A DNA stretch of 64,000 nucleotides from Candidatus Nomurabacteria bacterium (GCA_020631865.1 JACKGS010000002.1:186001-250000); one strand, 5' to 3'. Numbered from the stretch's first letter, positions 8,412 to 17,529 are shown. The notes: generated by a model from the letters alone, not told the origin. Made by a program: numbers and translations.

Positions 8412-9524
8412 ATGAATATATTTCGTAAAATTATTAAACAATCAACACTTATCTTGATGAGTTTTATGTTCATAGCGCAACCAGCTTTTGGTGCTACCAT
8501 CCAAGAGATGCAAGATCAAATTAATAATAAACAACAACAAAAGCTAGAGGCCGAGCAGTTGTCGCATGGGTTAGGCGTAGTAGCAAGTGGTATTGCTGGA
8601 GAAATTCAACTACTCAGCAACCAAATTGCCTCAATCCAAGCTCAAATAGATATCAACACCGCCAAGCAAGACGACCTAACAAAACAAATAGACTCAGCCG
8701 TAAAACGCCTTGGTGAACAGAAAGATTTACTATCCGCCAACATCCGTTCGATGTATATCGAAGGTGACATTTCACCACTAGAAATGATCGCTTCAAGTAA
8801 AAATCTAGGTGACTTTGTAGACAAGCAAGAGTACAGAGACAGAATTAAAGAAAACATCAGCAGCACGATGGATGAGATCGAACGTCTAAAAAAACAACTA
8901 GACGAACAACGCAGGGAAGTAACTAAAATACTAGATGACCAAAAAACTCTTAGAGGTACCCTGGACCAAAAGAACACTGAAGCAAGCGCAAAACTAGCAG
9001 GTGTCAATCAAGACAAGGCTGCTTTTGATGCTCGGGTTAAGGAAAGGTCTGCCGAGATCGTTAAGTTACAAAAGGACATTGCTGCAGCTCAAGCTGCGTT
9101 ATCTAGAGTTGACGTCAGAAACTTACCAAGTTCTGGTGTTGTTTCACAGGGCTCGATCATAGGTACGGTTGGTAATACGGGAAATTCATTTGGAGCGCAC
9201 TTGCATCTTAGGGCACAAGTAAATGGTGTGGCAGTAGATCCTTACAATTACCTGGGTAACAGATGGATAGTCCCAGTAAACGGACCTGTGACACAAGGTT
9301 TCGGAGTAAATCCATACAAATATGGGTATGGTTCAGCAGGGCATGATGGTATAGATTTTGGAGTAAGCGCTGGCACTGGCATAAAGGCAGTTGAGGGAGG
9401 TACTTTATATAAAGGCTGGTCTCAGCAGTTGGTTGGTCATTGGTATTTCGGATGCATGGCAATGATCGATCACGGCGGGCTACTTTCAATTTATGCACAC
9501 ATGCAGGAAGCTAACTGTAGCTAA
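8412..9524 (+). CDS. Secreted coiled-coil protein with a rearranged (circularly permuted) M23 peptidase domain
   Basis: A 370-residue protein with signal peptide (about 1-28, ending QPAFGA), a long EnvC/PcsB-like coiled coil (about 30-225) and an M23/LytM-type domain. The order of the M23 halves is reversed. The segment that normally ends the domain (GTVGNTGNSFGAHLHL, HLH at 263-265) comes first. A linker and then the normal N-terminal half follow (HDGID at 311-315, IDHGG near 354, YAHM with H363), and the protein ends at NCS. All five zinc/catalytic residues are therefore present but permuted. Placed 13 bases after ftsX, it is the likely FtsEX-activated hydrolase. No continuation is encoded after the stop, so simple truncation of a normal domain does not explain it. 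Confidence 0.82.
   Translation: MNIFRKIIKQSTLILMSFMFIAQPAFGATIQEMQDQINNKQQQKLEAEQLSHGLGVVASGIAGEIQLLSNQIASIQAQIDINTAKQDDLTKQIDSAVKRLGEQKDLLSANIRSMYIEGDISPLEMIASSKNLGDFVDKQEYRDRIKENISSTMDEIERLKKQLDEQRREVTKILDDQKTLRGTLDQKNTEASAKLAGVNQDKAAFDARVKERSAEIVKLQKDIAAAQAALSRVDVRNLPSSGVVSQGSIIGTVGNTGNSFGAHLHLRAQVNGVAVDPYNYLGNRWIVPVNGPVTQGFGVNPYKYGYGSAGHDGIDFGVSAGTGIKAVEGGTLYKGWSQQLVGHWYFGCMAMIDHGGLLSIYAHMQEANCS
8613..9043 (+). repeat. Copy 1 of a 431-bp near-identical coiled-coil coding repeat
   Basis: This segment matches 9800-10230 with six mismatches by eye (about 98.6 percent identity), most of them silent. Sequence on either side is unrelated between the two genes. It encodes most of the coiled coil in both hydrolase paralogues, so recent duplication or gene conversion is likely. 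Confidence 0.9.
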
Positions 9525-9567
9525 GCTGACAATCGTCACACTTGAAAAATTAAGATGCTTATGCTAT

Positions 9568-9573
9568 TATAAT
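9568..9573 (+). promoter_or_regulatory. -10 box TATAAT for a leaderless CHAP-hydrolase transcript
   Basis: A perfect TATAAT ends seven bases before the ATG at 9581. The second hydrolase therefore has its own promoter, separate from the ftsEX operon. Confidence 0.6.
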
Positions 9574-9580
9574 AAATACT

Positions 9581-10693
9581 ATGGTCCAATACAAAAACCG
9601 CAGTAAAAAAATACCAAAACTAACACCCTTAATAATTGCCAGCGTTGTTGTAATTACGGCTGTTACTGGTCCGGTTATTACTAAGGCAGATAAATATGAA
9701 GAGCAGATAAAGGCCCTGGAGCTATTAAAGGCTCAAAATGAAGCCTCTTCAGGTGCTTTGGCGGGTCAGGCGCAAGGAATTCAGGGTGAAATTAATGAAC
9801 TCAGCAACCAAATTGCCTCAATCCAAGCTCAAATAGATATCAACACCGCCAAACAAGACGACCTCACAAAACAAATAGACTCAGCCGTAAAACGCCTTGG
9901 TGAACAGAAAGACTTACTATCCGCCAACATCCGTTCGATGTATATCGAAGGCGACATTTCACCACTAGAAATGATCGCTTCAAGTAAAAATCTAGGTGAC
10001 TTTGTAGACAAGCAAGAGTACAGAGACAGAATTAAAGAAAACATCAGCAGCACGATGGATGAGATTGAACGTCTAAAAAAACAACTAGACGAACAACGCA
10101 GGGAAGTAACTAAAATACTAGATGACCAAAAAACTCTTAGAGGTACCCTGGACCAAAAGAACACTGAAGCAAGCGCAAAACTAGCAGGTGTCAATCAAGA
10201 CAAGGCTGCTTTTGATGCTCAGGTTAAGGAGCAGAGTTCGCAAATTGCAGTCTTACGAGCTCAGCAGCGCGCAGCTAACGCCAAGCTTGGCGGTTCTGCA
10301 GTCGCTGGCGATCCTGCAAAGGGTGGATATCCTGCTAAATGGGCAAATGCACCACAAGATTCTTTAGTCGATAGCTGGGGAATGTATAATAGAGAATGTG
10401 TGAGCTATACAGCTTGGAAGGTTTACCAATCTGGACGACATATGCCTTATTGGGGTGGTCGTGGTAATGCGAATCAGTGGCCTGCCAATGCTCGGGCTGC
10501 TGGAATTCCAGTTGATGGGGCCCCTAGAGTGGGTGATGTAGCAGTTTCGATGGCAGGGTACTACGGACATGTTATGTATGTTGAGGCAGTTAGCGGAAGT
10601 AGCGTGTATGTTAGTCAGTATAATTACGCAGTAAATGGTGAATATTCGGAGATGTGGATATCGTCAGCGGGATTAGAATTTATACACTTTTAG
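9581..10693 (+). CDS. Secreted coiled-coil CHAP-domain peptidoglycan hydrolase (PcsB-like)
   Basis: A 370-residue paralogue of the preceding gene with an N-terminal membrane/signal segment (about 15-35), the same coiled coil (about 38-230) and a C-terminal CHAP amidase/endopeptidase domain in place of M23. The CHAP nucleophile is C273 (YNRECVSYTAWK) and the likely catalytic His is H330 (GYYGHVMYVE). PcsB-type CHAP proteins cut peptidoglycan cross-bridges under FtsEX control, and the position just downstream of ftsEX supports that role. Having both an M23-type and a CHAP-type partner with identical coiled coils suggests both dock on the same FtsX. The stop overlaps by four bases the convergent FemAB-like gene. 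Confidence 0.88.
   Translation: MVQYKNRSKKIPKLTPLIIASVVVITAVTGPVITKADKYEEQIKALELLKAQNEASSGALAGQAQGIQGEINELSNQIASIQAQIDINTAKQDDLTKQIDSAVKRLGEQKDLLSANIRSMYIEGDISPLEMIASSKNLGDFVDKQEYRDRIKENISSTMDEIERLKKQLDEQRREVTKILDDQKTLRGTLDQKNTEASAKLAGVNQDKAAFDAQVKEQSSQIAVLRAQQRAANAKLGGSAVAGDPAKGGYPAKWANAPQDSLVDSWGMYNRECVSYTAWKVYQSGRHMPYWGGRGNANQWPANARAAGIPVDGAPRVGDVAVSMAGYYGHVMYVEAVSGSSVYVSQYNYAVNGEYSEMWISSAGLEFIHF
9800..10230 (+). repeat. Copy 2 of the 431-bp coiled-coil coding repeat
   Basis: Direct repeat of 8613-9043 at an offset of 1187 bases. Recombination between the copies would fuse the N-terminus of the first gene to the CHAP domain and delete the M23-type domain. Confidence 0.9.
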
Positions 10694-11703
10694 CGCAGTT
10701 TACGTTTTAGTCTCAAGAGATTCGAAAACAGCCAGTACCTCATATTACTGAATGGTAGATCATAGGCTTCAGTTACATCCGTGATATTTTTAGAAAACTT
10801 CATTTTAAACTGGGTAACATTCGCCAGACTGGGGTAGTTTTTACCAGCAATGCCCATGAAGTCATAACTGAGATTCCCGTGTTTTTTCATATCTTTGATT
10901 ATTTCTACATGAAGTAGATACGGAGCATAGGTGTCTCTGGCTAAGATGTTACTGCCACCATAGTAGTATAGCGAGCGCTTATTGTATTCTGTAGTAATTG
11001 CCCAAGCAATAATTACTTTATCTAATGTGGCTACATATAGTCTGGCATTCTCTGAAAGACATTCAAGCAAAGTAGTGTAGATCGCCAATGGATGTACGCC
11101 AAAGCCTCCTCGTTCACCGGTTTCTAGTAGAATTGGATAGCACTGATCTTGAAATATCTTAACTTGATTTTTTTTAACTTCATGTACTTTGATACCGGCT
11201 TTAATTGCTCTTCTGTAGCCCTGTCTACCACTTTGATTCATGTCGCTTAAAATCTCATCTTCTGACTTATTTAAGTCAATAATAATTGTTTGATCATACA
11301 TTGTATGTTCAAACGGAGTTTTAAGTGAGTTGGTTTTGGCTGGTGTGCTGAGTCTTATGAAAAGGGATGTCTTGTACTGCGAGTCTGAAAACTGATGCCT
11401 AAAAGTATTGCAAATTCTTTCAATAGTTTGCGTATCGGGCGTAGTTTTAAAAACTGGGCCATGTTTGATCCATATCCAATTACGACCTTTTTGCTTATAT
11501 AACGTTGCGCTGGCTATGGCTATTAATGAATCATCAGAGCCTGTGTATTTGAAACTACCAAGAAACTTTCTGCCCTTAATGTGATTGTCAAAATTTCCCC
11601 AGACTGGAGTTTGTTCAATCGGTAAGTTTGCTGAGCCCATCTCAGATGCTATTTTTTGGAACTCAGTTTCATCCAGGGGAGTGTATTTAAAAATGTCGTT
11701 CAT
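10690..11703 (-). CDS. FemAB/FmhB-like peptidyltransferase
   Basis: About 337 residues of the FemAB (GNAT-fold) family, which adds amino acids from aminoacyl-tRNA to lipid-linked peptidoglycan precursors to build the interpeptide bridge. Visible family traits are the DLNKSEDEILSDMNQSGRQ helix, YRRAIKAGIKV, and the C-terminal YYYGGSN and YDFMGIAG strands. The start at 11703 is preferred over 11784 because TATATA sits five bases upstream (leaderless pattern) and the extra 27 residues look unconserved. It overlaps the convergent CHAP gene at its 3' end and is divergent from the S41 protease. Which amino acid it adds cannot be told from sequence. Confidence 0.8.
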   Translation of the reverse strand: MNDIFKYTPLDETEFQKIASEMGSANLPIEQTPVWGNFDNHIKGRKFLGSFKYTGSDDSLIAIASATLYKQKGRNWIWIKHGPVFKTTPDTQTIERICNTFRHQFSDSQYKTSLFIRLSTPAKTNSLKTPFEHTMYDQTIIIDLNKSEDEILSDMNQSGRQGYRRAIKAGIKVHEVKKNQVKIFQDQCYPILLETGERGGFGVHPLAIYTTLLECLSENARLYVATLDKVIIAWAITTEYNKRSLYYYGGSNILARDTYAPYLLHVEIIKDMKKHGNLSYDFMGIAGKNYPSLANVTQFKMKFSKNITDVTEAYDLPFSNMRYWLFSNLLRLKRKLR

Positions 11704-11736
11704 AAATTTATATAACCATGGTACAATCTTTAAGGT

Positions 11737-12941
11737 ATGAATGAAAGTGAGGGCAACTTGAGGGGGCAAAAAAACAGGTAACATACGGCACAGTCATCTT
11801 ATTGGTAATCGTGGCATTTGTATTTGGTAATCGTTTTCAGACCCTGGGCGATTGGTTTTTGCACCATATACAAACAAGGGTAACCAAGCACTTAGTCAAA
11901 ACCTGGACTTCAATAGTACAGAAAAAGTCTATGAAATATTGAAGAAGAAGTACGATGGCAAACTCTGATACCCAAAGTCTACAAGACGGCTTGCTAAAGG
12001 GTTTAGTTGATGCTTCTGGCGATCCATACACACAACCTACATGAGCGCTAAAGAAGCCGCTTTATTTAATGATGATTTAAACGGAACATTTACTGAATTG
12101 GCGCCGAGCTGATTCAGCAAAATGGTAGCGTTATGGTTAGCACGCCCCTTAGTGGTTTTCCGGCCGAAAAGGCTGGTGTCAGGGCTAGGGATATTATATA
12201 TAAAATTAATGATGAAGACGCCACTAAGCTAAGCATTGGAGAAGCTGTAAAAAAAGATTAGAGGTGATGCAGGATCAACCTGTAAAGCTCACGCTTATAA
12301 GAGATGGGGCTCAGATTGAAGTACCGATTGTTAGGGCAAAAATTACTGTTGCCAGTGTAGAAAGTAGCGTATTAGAGGGTAACGTAGGATATATTAAAAT
12401 ATCTAGATTTGGAGATGATACAGCAGATTTAGCAAATAAGGCTGCACAAGACTTTAAGTCTAAAAATGTTACAAAAGTAATAGTTGACCTCAGGAATAAT
12501 GGGGGAGGATTGTTAGATTCTGCTGTGAAGGTTGCGGGTATTTGGATGGACAATCAAGTTGTTGTAGTAGAAAAAGAAGGCGGCAGAACAAAATCTACAC
12601 TCAAGACAGGAAATAACCCAATATTGAATAATGTAGAAACTGTAATTTTGATTAATGAAGGCAGCGCAAGCGCAAGTGAAATTTTGGCGGGCGCACTGCA
12701 TGATCACGGAGTGGCTAAGCTTGTTGGTGAAAAAACTTATGGCAAGGGAAGTGTGCAAGAGATAGTAGACCTAGAAGATGGTGCGCAACTTAAAGTTACC
12801 GTAGCACATTGGTTTACCCCTAAGGGCGTTAATGTTAACAAAGAGGGTATTAAGCCTGATGAAGAAGTTAAGTTGACCGAAGAAGACTTTAACAATAACA
12901 GAGATCCACAAAAAGACTGGGCTTTACAAGAACTGAAGTAA
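11737..12941 (+). pseudogene. S41-family C-terminal processing protease (CtpA-like), frameshifted in its first half
   Basis: Pieced together across frames, this encodes a transmembrane anchor (VILLVIVAFVFGN), an N-terminal helical region, the GDPYT...NGTFTGIGAE segment, a PDZ domain and the S41 catalytic core. The core is intact from 12264 to 12941, with the nucleophile in GSASASEI and the lysine in GEKTYGKGSVQ. The first half needs at least six or seven single-base corrections between about 11769 and 12275, several at A-runs (A7 near 11770, A7 near 12250). CtpA proteases trim periplasmic or cell-wall proteins. Because reading sense is preserved between the indels, sequencing or consensus error is more likely than decay, but a pseudogene cannot be excluded. 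Confidence 0.82.
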
Positions 12942-13125
12942 TATTGTTAATACAAAATATTTGTATTAGTTATTAAAAAATCTTGTTGACATTTTGATTG
13001 TAGTCAATTAATCTAAACATTAGTATTATGCTAAATTGTCTAATTTTAGACTAATTTAGTGTATGTGTTGTAGGTAATAAAAATTAAATAAAACGCAAAA
13101 AGCGGAACGAAAGGCCAAGGACTTT
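12942..13125 (+). promoter_or_regulatory. Intergenic region: AT hairpin, promoter-like elements and a 29-base palindrome
   Basis: Just after the S41 gene, 12948-12968 forms a 9-bp AT-only hairpin with a 3-base loop, a possible weak transcript end. A TTGACA with a weak TAATCT 17 bases on suggests a promoter. At 13031-13059 CTAAATT-GTCTAA-tt-TTAGAC-t-AATTTAG is a near-perfect palindrome suited to an operator or leader hairpin. The surface-protein gene follows with SD AAGGA. Confidence 0.45.
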
Positions 13126-15714
13126 ATGGGTTTTGGGAGACAAAAATTTTTAAATATAAAAAAATATAGCATGAAAAAAGGCTACTATCAAAAGTTAGGC
13201 ATAGCAAAAAAAATATTAATTAAACTTTCTACAGTAACTACGGTGCTTGTGTATGTACTGTTTTCAGTGGTCTCTCCACTGAAAACTGTAAACGCAACCA
13301 ACGGAACATTTAGTTGGCAAAAATCTAACACAGACTTGCTGGCAGATAAGTATAATTGGACAAGCGTAGCTTCATCTGCTGATGGTAATATGATTGCGGC
13401 TGTAGCCAACAATAATGGCATCTATACTTCTGCTAATGGCGGTATAACGTGGTCTACTCAAATTGGAGCGGAGTCCAGGAGTTGGTCATCTATAGCAAGT
13501 TCATTTGATGGTACAAAACTTTCAGCCACTGTTAATGGTGGGTATATTTATACATCGACTGATTCTGGTGCCACCTGGACCGAGCAGAGTGATGCTGGTA
13601 CGAGAAACTGGACAGACATAGCTAGCTCATCCGATGGAACAAAGCTTGCAGCAACTGTTGACGGAGGTTATATTTATACATCGACTGATTCTGGTGCCAC
13701 CTGGACCGAGCAGACTAATTCTGGTATAAGGCTTTGGTACTCGGTAGCTAGCTCATCCGATGGCACAAAGTTATCGGCCGTAGTTAATGGAGATTACGTC
13801 TATACCTCTACTGACTCTGGTGCCACCTGGACTGCCAGGGTGTCATCTGGCAATAGATATTACGGAAGTATTGCATCTTCATCTGATGGTGTTAATTTAG
13901 CAGCATCTGCTGGTGGTCCTGGGTCAATTGTAACATCAAATGATTCCGGAGCTACTTGGACAGTTCAGTCTGGAGCAGGATCTAGACATTGGTCTACGAT
14001 ATCATCTTCGTCTGATGGTGCAAGACTAGTTGCTCAGGTCGGAGGTATATTTAATACTGGATCAATTTTTACTTCTATAGATTCCGGGGTTACTTGGACT
14101 GAGCGGACTATAGCCGGTACTAGGCACTGGTGGTCAGTAGCATCTTCATCTGATGGCGCTAAGTTAACTGCAGTAACGATTGACGGGAGTATAGTCATAT
14201 CCACTAACGGTGGATCTAGTTGGACTGAAAAGACAACCGATATAAAAAACTGGATATCTATCACTTCTTCTAGCGATGGCACCAAGTTGGCTGCAGTTTC
14301 AAATAATGGTTACATATATACCTCAACTAATTCTGGAGTTACATGGACCGAGAGAACCTCAGCAGGGAATAAGGACTGGATTTCTGTAGCTTCCAGTAAT
14401 GATGGCACTAAACTTGCCGCTGCGGTATCTGGTGGCTACATTTACACCTCCACCGACTCCGGCGTCACCTGGACCGAACAAACCTCCGCCGGTAGTAGAA
14501 TATGGAATGTTATAGTGACTAGTGATGACGGCGTTAAGCTAGCTTCCGTCGTGTGGAATACTGGCTACATCTACACGAGTGGCGACTCCGGCGTCACCTG
14601 GACCGAACAAACCTCCGTTGGAGCCAGGGACTGGTCTTCCATAGCCTCCTCAAGCGACGGCACTAAACTTGCCGCTGTAGCATACGGTGGCTACATCTAC
14701 ACGAGTGGCGACTCCGGCGTCACCTGGACCGAACAAACCTCCGTTGGAGCCAGGGACTGGTCTTCCATAGCCTCCTCAAGCGACGGCACTAAACTTGCCG
14801 CTGCAGTATCTGGTGGCTACATTTACACGAGTGGCGACTCCGGCGTCACCTGGACCGAACAAACCTCCGCTGGCACTAGATACTGGCAATCTATAGCCTC
14901 CTCAAGCGACAGCACTAAGTTAACTGCCGGAGTGCTCGGTGGCTACATCTACACGAGTGGCGACTCAGGCGTCACCTGGACCGAGCAAACCTCCGCTGGC
15001 ACTAGATATTGGATGTCCATAACTTCCTCGGGCGACGGCACTAAGCTCGCTTCTGCTGTCCTTGGAGGTTCAATATACCTAGCTACCCAAGAAACCGAAA
15101 CCCCTCCGGTCGAAAATGGTAGCACTAATACTGTAGGCTTGGTAACTCCCGCCAGTTCTATCTCTGCCTTCTCCCTGCGCCCAGTAACCCTAACAACTCC
15201 AACTGGCACTAACATAACTTCAAGTTCTACAGTTCCAGAATCTAGCCTAGCTACTCAAGATAGTGCTAACCAATATCCACTAGGCTTAGTTAACTTCCAA
15301 ATGACCACTAACCAAACTAACAACCAAATAGTCTTAACCTTTGAAACCAACTTACTTCCAAGCCAAGTAACTCCCCGTAAGTTTAACCCTAATACCAATA
15401 GCTACAGCAACCTACCAGGTTCAGCCGGAGCTACGGTTACTGAAGCAACTATTAATGGTAAACATCACCTAGTACTTACATACACCTTAATAGATAATGG
15501 AGAACTAGACCTTGATCCAACCACTGGTATTGTTAGAGATCCTGTTGGCTTAGCTGTGTCTAATACCACTTATGATGAGTTGGCGAGGACAGGGGAAGGT
15601 TATATTAAGATTATAGCTATAGTAAGTTCATCGATTCTTATGTTTGGTATTGTTTTAATTAAACTACGCCGTCGCAGAGGTACGGTATACAAAATGATCC
15701 AGACTCGTGCATAA
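13126..15714 (+). CDS. Surface beta-propeller-like repeat protein with choice-of-anchor U domain
   Basis: An 862-residue cell-surface protein with an N-terminal signal/anchor (about 22-58) and roughly fourteen 40-45-residue BNR/Ycf48-like repeats with the pattern SSDGTKLAA...YTSTDSGATWTEQ (about 62-645). A choice-of-anchor U domain follows (about 700-820, YPLGLVNFQM...VRDPVGLAV), then a C-terminal transmembrane helix and a basic tail (RRRRG). Later repeats are nearly identical in DNA and use C-ending codons, unlike the earlier AT-rich repeats, pointing to recent amplification. A start at 13171 (MKKGYYQK) is possible, but the SD favours 13126. Function unknown; adhesion to host cells is plausible for an episymbiotic lineage. 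Confidence 0.78.
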   Translation: MGFGRQKFLNIKKYSMKKGYYQKLGIAKKILIKLSTVTTVLVYVLFSVVSPLKTVNATNGTFSWQKSNTDLLADKYNWTSVASSADGNMIAAVANNNGIYTSANGGITWSTQIGAESRSWSSIASSFDGTKLSATVNGGYIYTSTDSGATWTEQSDAGTRNWTDIASSSDGTKLAATVDGGYIYTSTDSGATWTEQTNSGIRLWYSVASSSDGTKLSAVVNGDYVYTSTDSGATWTARVSSGNRYYGSIASSSDGVNLAASAGGPGSIVTSNDSGATWTVQSGAGSRHWSTISSSSDGARLVAQVGGIFNTGSIFTSIDSGVTWTERTIAGTRHWWSVASSSDGAKLTAVTIDGSIVISTNGGSSWTEKTTDIKNWISITSSSDGTKLAAVSNNGYIYTSTNSGVTWTERTSAGNKDWISVASSNDGTKLAAAVSGGYIYTSTDSGVTWTEQTSAGSRIWNVIVTSDDGVKLASVVWNTGYIYTSGDSGVTWTEQTSVGARDWSSIASSSDGTKLAAVAYGGYIYTSGDSGVTWTEQTSVGARDWSSIASSSDGTKLAAAVSGGYIYTSGDSGVTWTEQTSAGTRYWQSIASSSDSTKLTAGVLGGYIYTSGDSGVTWTEQTSAGTRYWMSITSSGDGTKLASAVLGGSIYLATQETETPPVENGSTNTVGLVTPASSISAFSLRPVTLTTPTGTNITSSSTVPESSLATQDSANQYPLGLVNFQMTTNQTNNQIVLTFETNLLPSQVTPRKFNPNTNSYSNLPGSAGATVTEATINGKHHLVLTYTLIDNGELDLDPTTGIVRDPVGLAVSNTTYDELARTGEGYIKIIAIVSSSILMFGIVLIKLRRRRGTVYKMIQTRA
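14563..15066 (+). repeat. Tandem 126-bp repeats within the surface-protein gene
   Basis: Units beginning GGCTACAT start at 14563, 14689, 14815 and 14941, exactly 126 bases (42 codons) apart. Neighbouring units are near-identical over long stretches, for example around GTTGGAGCCAGGGACTGG in the first two. Copy-number change would stay in frame. Confidence 0.88.
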
Positions 15715-15782
15715 ATATTTAAAAAATATCTTGTAAGTCATGAGGTACTCTAGTATTATTTGTACTAGCAGTAGGAGGTTGC

Positions 15783-15908
15783 GTGAAATCAATAAATATA
15801 ATTTTTGATATAATTACATTTAATAGATTCATAGCCGCAAAATATAAATCAGAGAGCCCCGGTCGGGCTCTCTTTAATTATTGTTTAAATGCAATTAGGA
15901 GGAGGTGA
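15783..15908 (+). CDS. Candidate 41-residue leader ORF upstream of pyrG
   Basis: A GTG-started frame preceded by AGGAGG (15773-15778) runs 41 codons through the terminator-like hairpin and stops at TGA 15906-15908. Its last three codons are AGG AGG AGG, which form the pyrG Shine-Dalgarno sequence. The product would be a basic peptide with a hydrophobic N-terminus. Ribosomes translating it would cross the hairpin and end on the pyrG SD, so it could couple pyrG translation or transcription to its own translation. No family is recognised, and chance is possible at this length. Confidence 0.35.
   Translation: MKSINIIFDIITFNRFIAAKYKSESPGRALFNYCLNAIRRR
15851..15882 (+). terminator. Rho-independent terminator-like hairpin before pyrG
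   Basis: AGAGAGCCC (15851-15859) pairs perfectly with GGGCTCTCT (15865-15873) around a 5-base loop and is followed by a T/A-rich tail. It could end the surface-protein transcript or act as an attenuator in the pyrG leader. Confidence 0.7.
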
Positions 15909-15909
15909 T

Positions 15910-17508
15910 ATGAAAATGAAGCAAACAAAGTATATTTTTGTAACAGGAGGGGTGCTTTCAGGCGTTGGAAAGGGAATCAGCGCAGCATCAATTGGTGCGG
16001 TTCTCAAAGCACGTGGCTTAAATGTGAATATTCAAAAATGTGATCAATACTTAAATGTTGATGCGGGTACATTGAATCCTGCGGAACATGGAGAATGTTT
16101 TGTAACAAACGATGGAGCTGAAACCGATTTAGACTTAGGTCATTATGAACGATTTTTAGATACAGATTTAACATCATCAAGTTCTGTTATGAGTGGCCGA
16201 GTTTTAAGGCAGGTGATCGATGACGAGCGAGCAGGCAAGTACTTAGGAAAAACAGTTCAAATCGTGCCACATGTTATAACAGCCATGCAAGAACATATAG
16301 AAAATGCAGCCAAAGGGTTTGACGTACATATAGTTGAAGTTGGCGGTACCGTTGGAGATATCGAGGGTCAATCTTGGATAGAGGCCATTAGAGAGCTTGG
16401 TTTTCGATTAGGTTACCGTAACTGTGCATATGTTCATGTTGTTTATTTGCCATACCTGGGTGCAAGTAAAGAGTTTAAAACCAAGCCAGCTCAAAACGCT
16501 GTTAAAGATTTAAGAAATGCTGGGATTTCACCCAATGTAATTTTGGCAAGGTCTGAATCGGTTGCTCCAGATATTATAAAAAATAAACTAAGCCTTTATG
16601 GTGGGGTGCCTCACGAGGCGATTGGCTTGTTGCCAAATGCTAAATCTATTTATGAAGTTCCTTTAAGTATTGCAAATCAAAAAATTGATGAATACATAGT
16701 ACAGCACCTGGAGATTAAAACAAAAAAACCAAACTTAAAACAATGGAAACAGTTAAATAAAACAATATCAGAAGACCGTAGTCAGTCGGTAAAAATTGGA
16801 ATAGTTGCAAAATATCTAGATAATGAAGATACTTACTTTTCAGTTATTGAAGCATTAAGGGCGTCTTGTTGGAGTCAAAAAACAAATTTAGAATTTGATT
16901 GGGTAAATGCTGAAAAAGTTGAAAAAGACGGTGTTCAAATACTTGAAAAATATGATGGCATACTAGTGCCTGGCGGGTTTGGAAGCAGGGGTGTTGAGGG
17001 TATGATTATGGCCGCTGGCTACTGTCTAGAAACAGGAAAGTCGTATCTTGGATTATGTTTGGGTCTGCAGGTTGCTGTTATTGCTGGCGCTAGACGTGGT
17101 GGCCTAAAAGATGCTACTAGTGCAGAAATTCATCCATCTTCAAAAAAATCAGTTATCTATATAATGTCAGATCAAAAAGGTAAAGAAGAGACCGGCGGAA
17201 CAATGCGCCTGGGTGAATATAAAGCCAGCTTGGTCCCAAAGAGTAAGGTTGCAGAATTATATAAAAATACAAAAGTTACAGAAAGACACAGGCATCGTTA
17301 CGAGGTTAATTTAAAGTTCCGAAAACAGATTGAAAAAGGTGGGTTAGTTATTAGCGGGCAATCTCCTGACGGTACATTGGTGGAGTTCATTGAAGCGTGT
17401 AACCATAACTTTTTTGTAGCTACTCAAGCGCACCCAGAGTTTAAATCAAGACCAACATCGCCACATCCTCTATTTGTAGGATTTATTAAATCATTGAAAA
17501 ATAAATAG
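15910..17508 (+). CDS. pyrG: CTP synthase
   Basis: About 532 residues. An N-terminal amidoligase domain (KYIFVTGGVLSGVGKG P-loop, DQYLNVDAGT, HVVYLPYLG) is followed by a class I glutamine amidotransferase domain (LVPGGFGSRGVEG, nucleophile region YLGLCLGLQ, C-terminal AQAHPEF-type His-Glu as THPEF-like QAHPEFKSRP). It converts UTP to CTP with glutamine as nitrogen donor. A very strong SD (AGGAGGTGAT) precedes ATG 15910; ATG 15916 is an alternative start. The short leader ORF and hairpin just upstream may regulate it. A CheY-like regulator follows after 21 bases. Confidence 0.95.
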   Translation: MKMKQTKYIFVTGGVLSGVGKGISAASIGAVLKARGLNVNIQKCDQYLNVDAGTLNPAEHGECFVTNDGAETDLDLGHYERFLDTDLTSSSSVMSGRVLRQVIDDERAGKYLGKTVQIVPHVITAMQEHIENAAKGFDVHIVEVGGTVGDIEGQSWIEAIRELGFRLGYRNCAYVHVVYLPYLGASKEFKTKPAQNAVKDLRNAGISPNVILARSESVAPDIIKNKLSLYGGVPHEAIGLLPNAKSIYEVPLSIANQKIDEYIVQHLEIKTKKPNLKQWKQLNKTISEDRSQSVKIGIVAKYLDNEDTYFSVIEALRASCWSQKTNLEFDWVNAEKVEKDGVQILEKYDGILVPGGFGSRGVEGMIMAAGYCLETGKSYLGLCLGLQVAVIAGARRGGLKDATSAEIHPSSKKSVIYIMSDQKGKEETGGTMRLGEYKASLVPKSKVAELYKNTKVTERHRHRYEVNLKFRKQIEKGGLVISGQSPDGTLVEFIEACNHNFFVATQAHPEFKSRPTSPHPLFVGFIKSLKNK

Positions 17509-17529
17509 GTTTTATGTAATATAAAGGTA

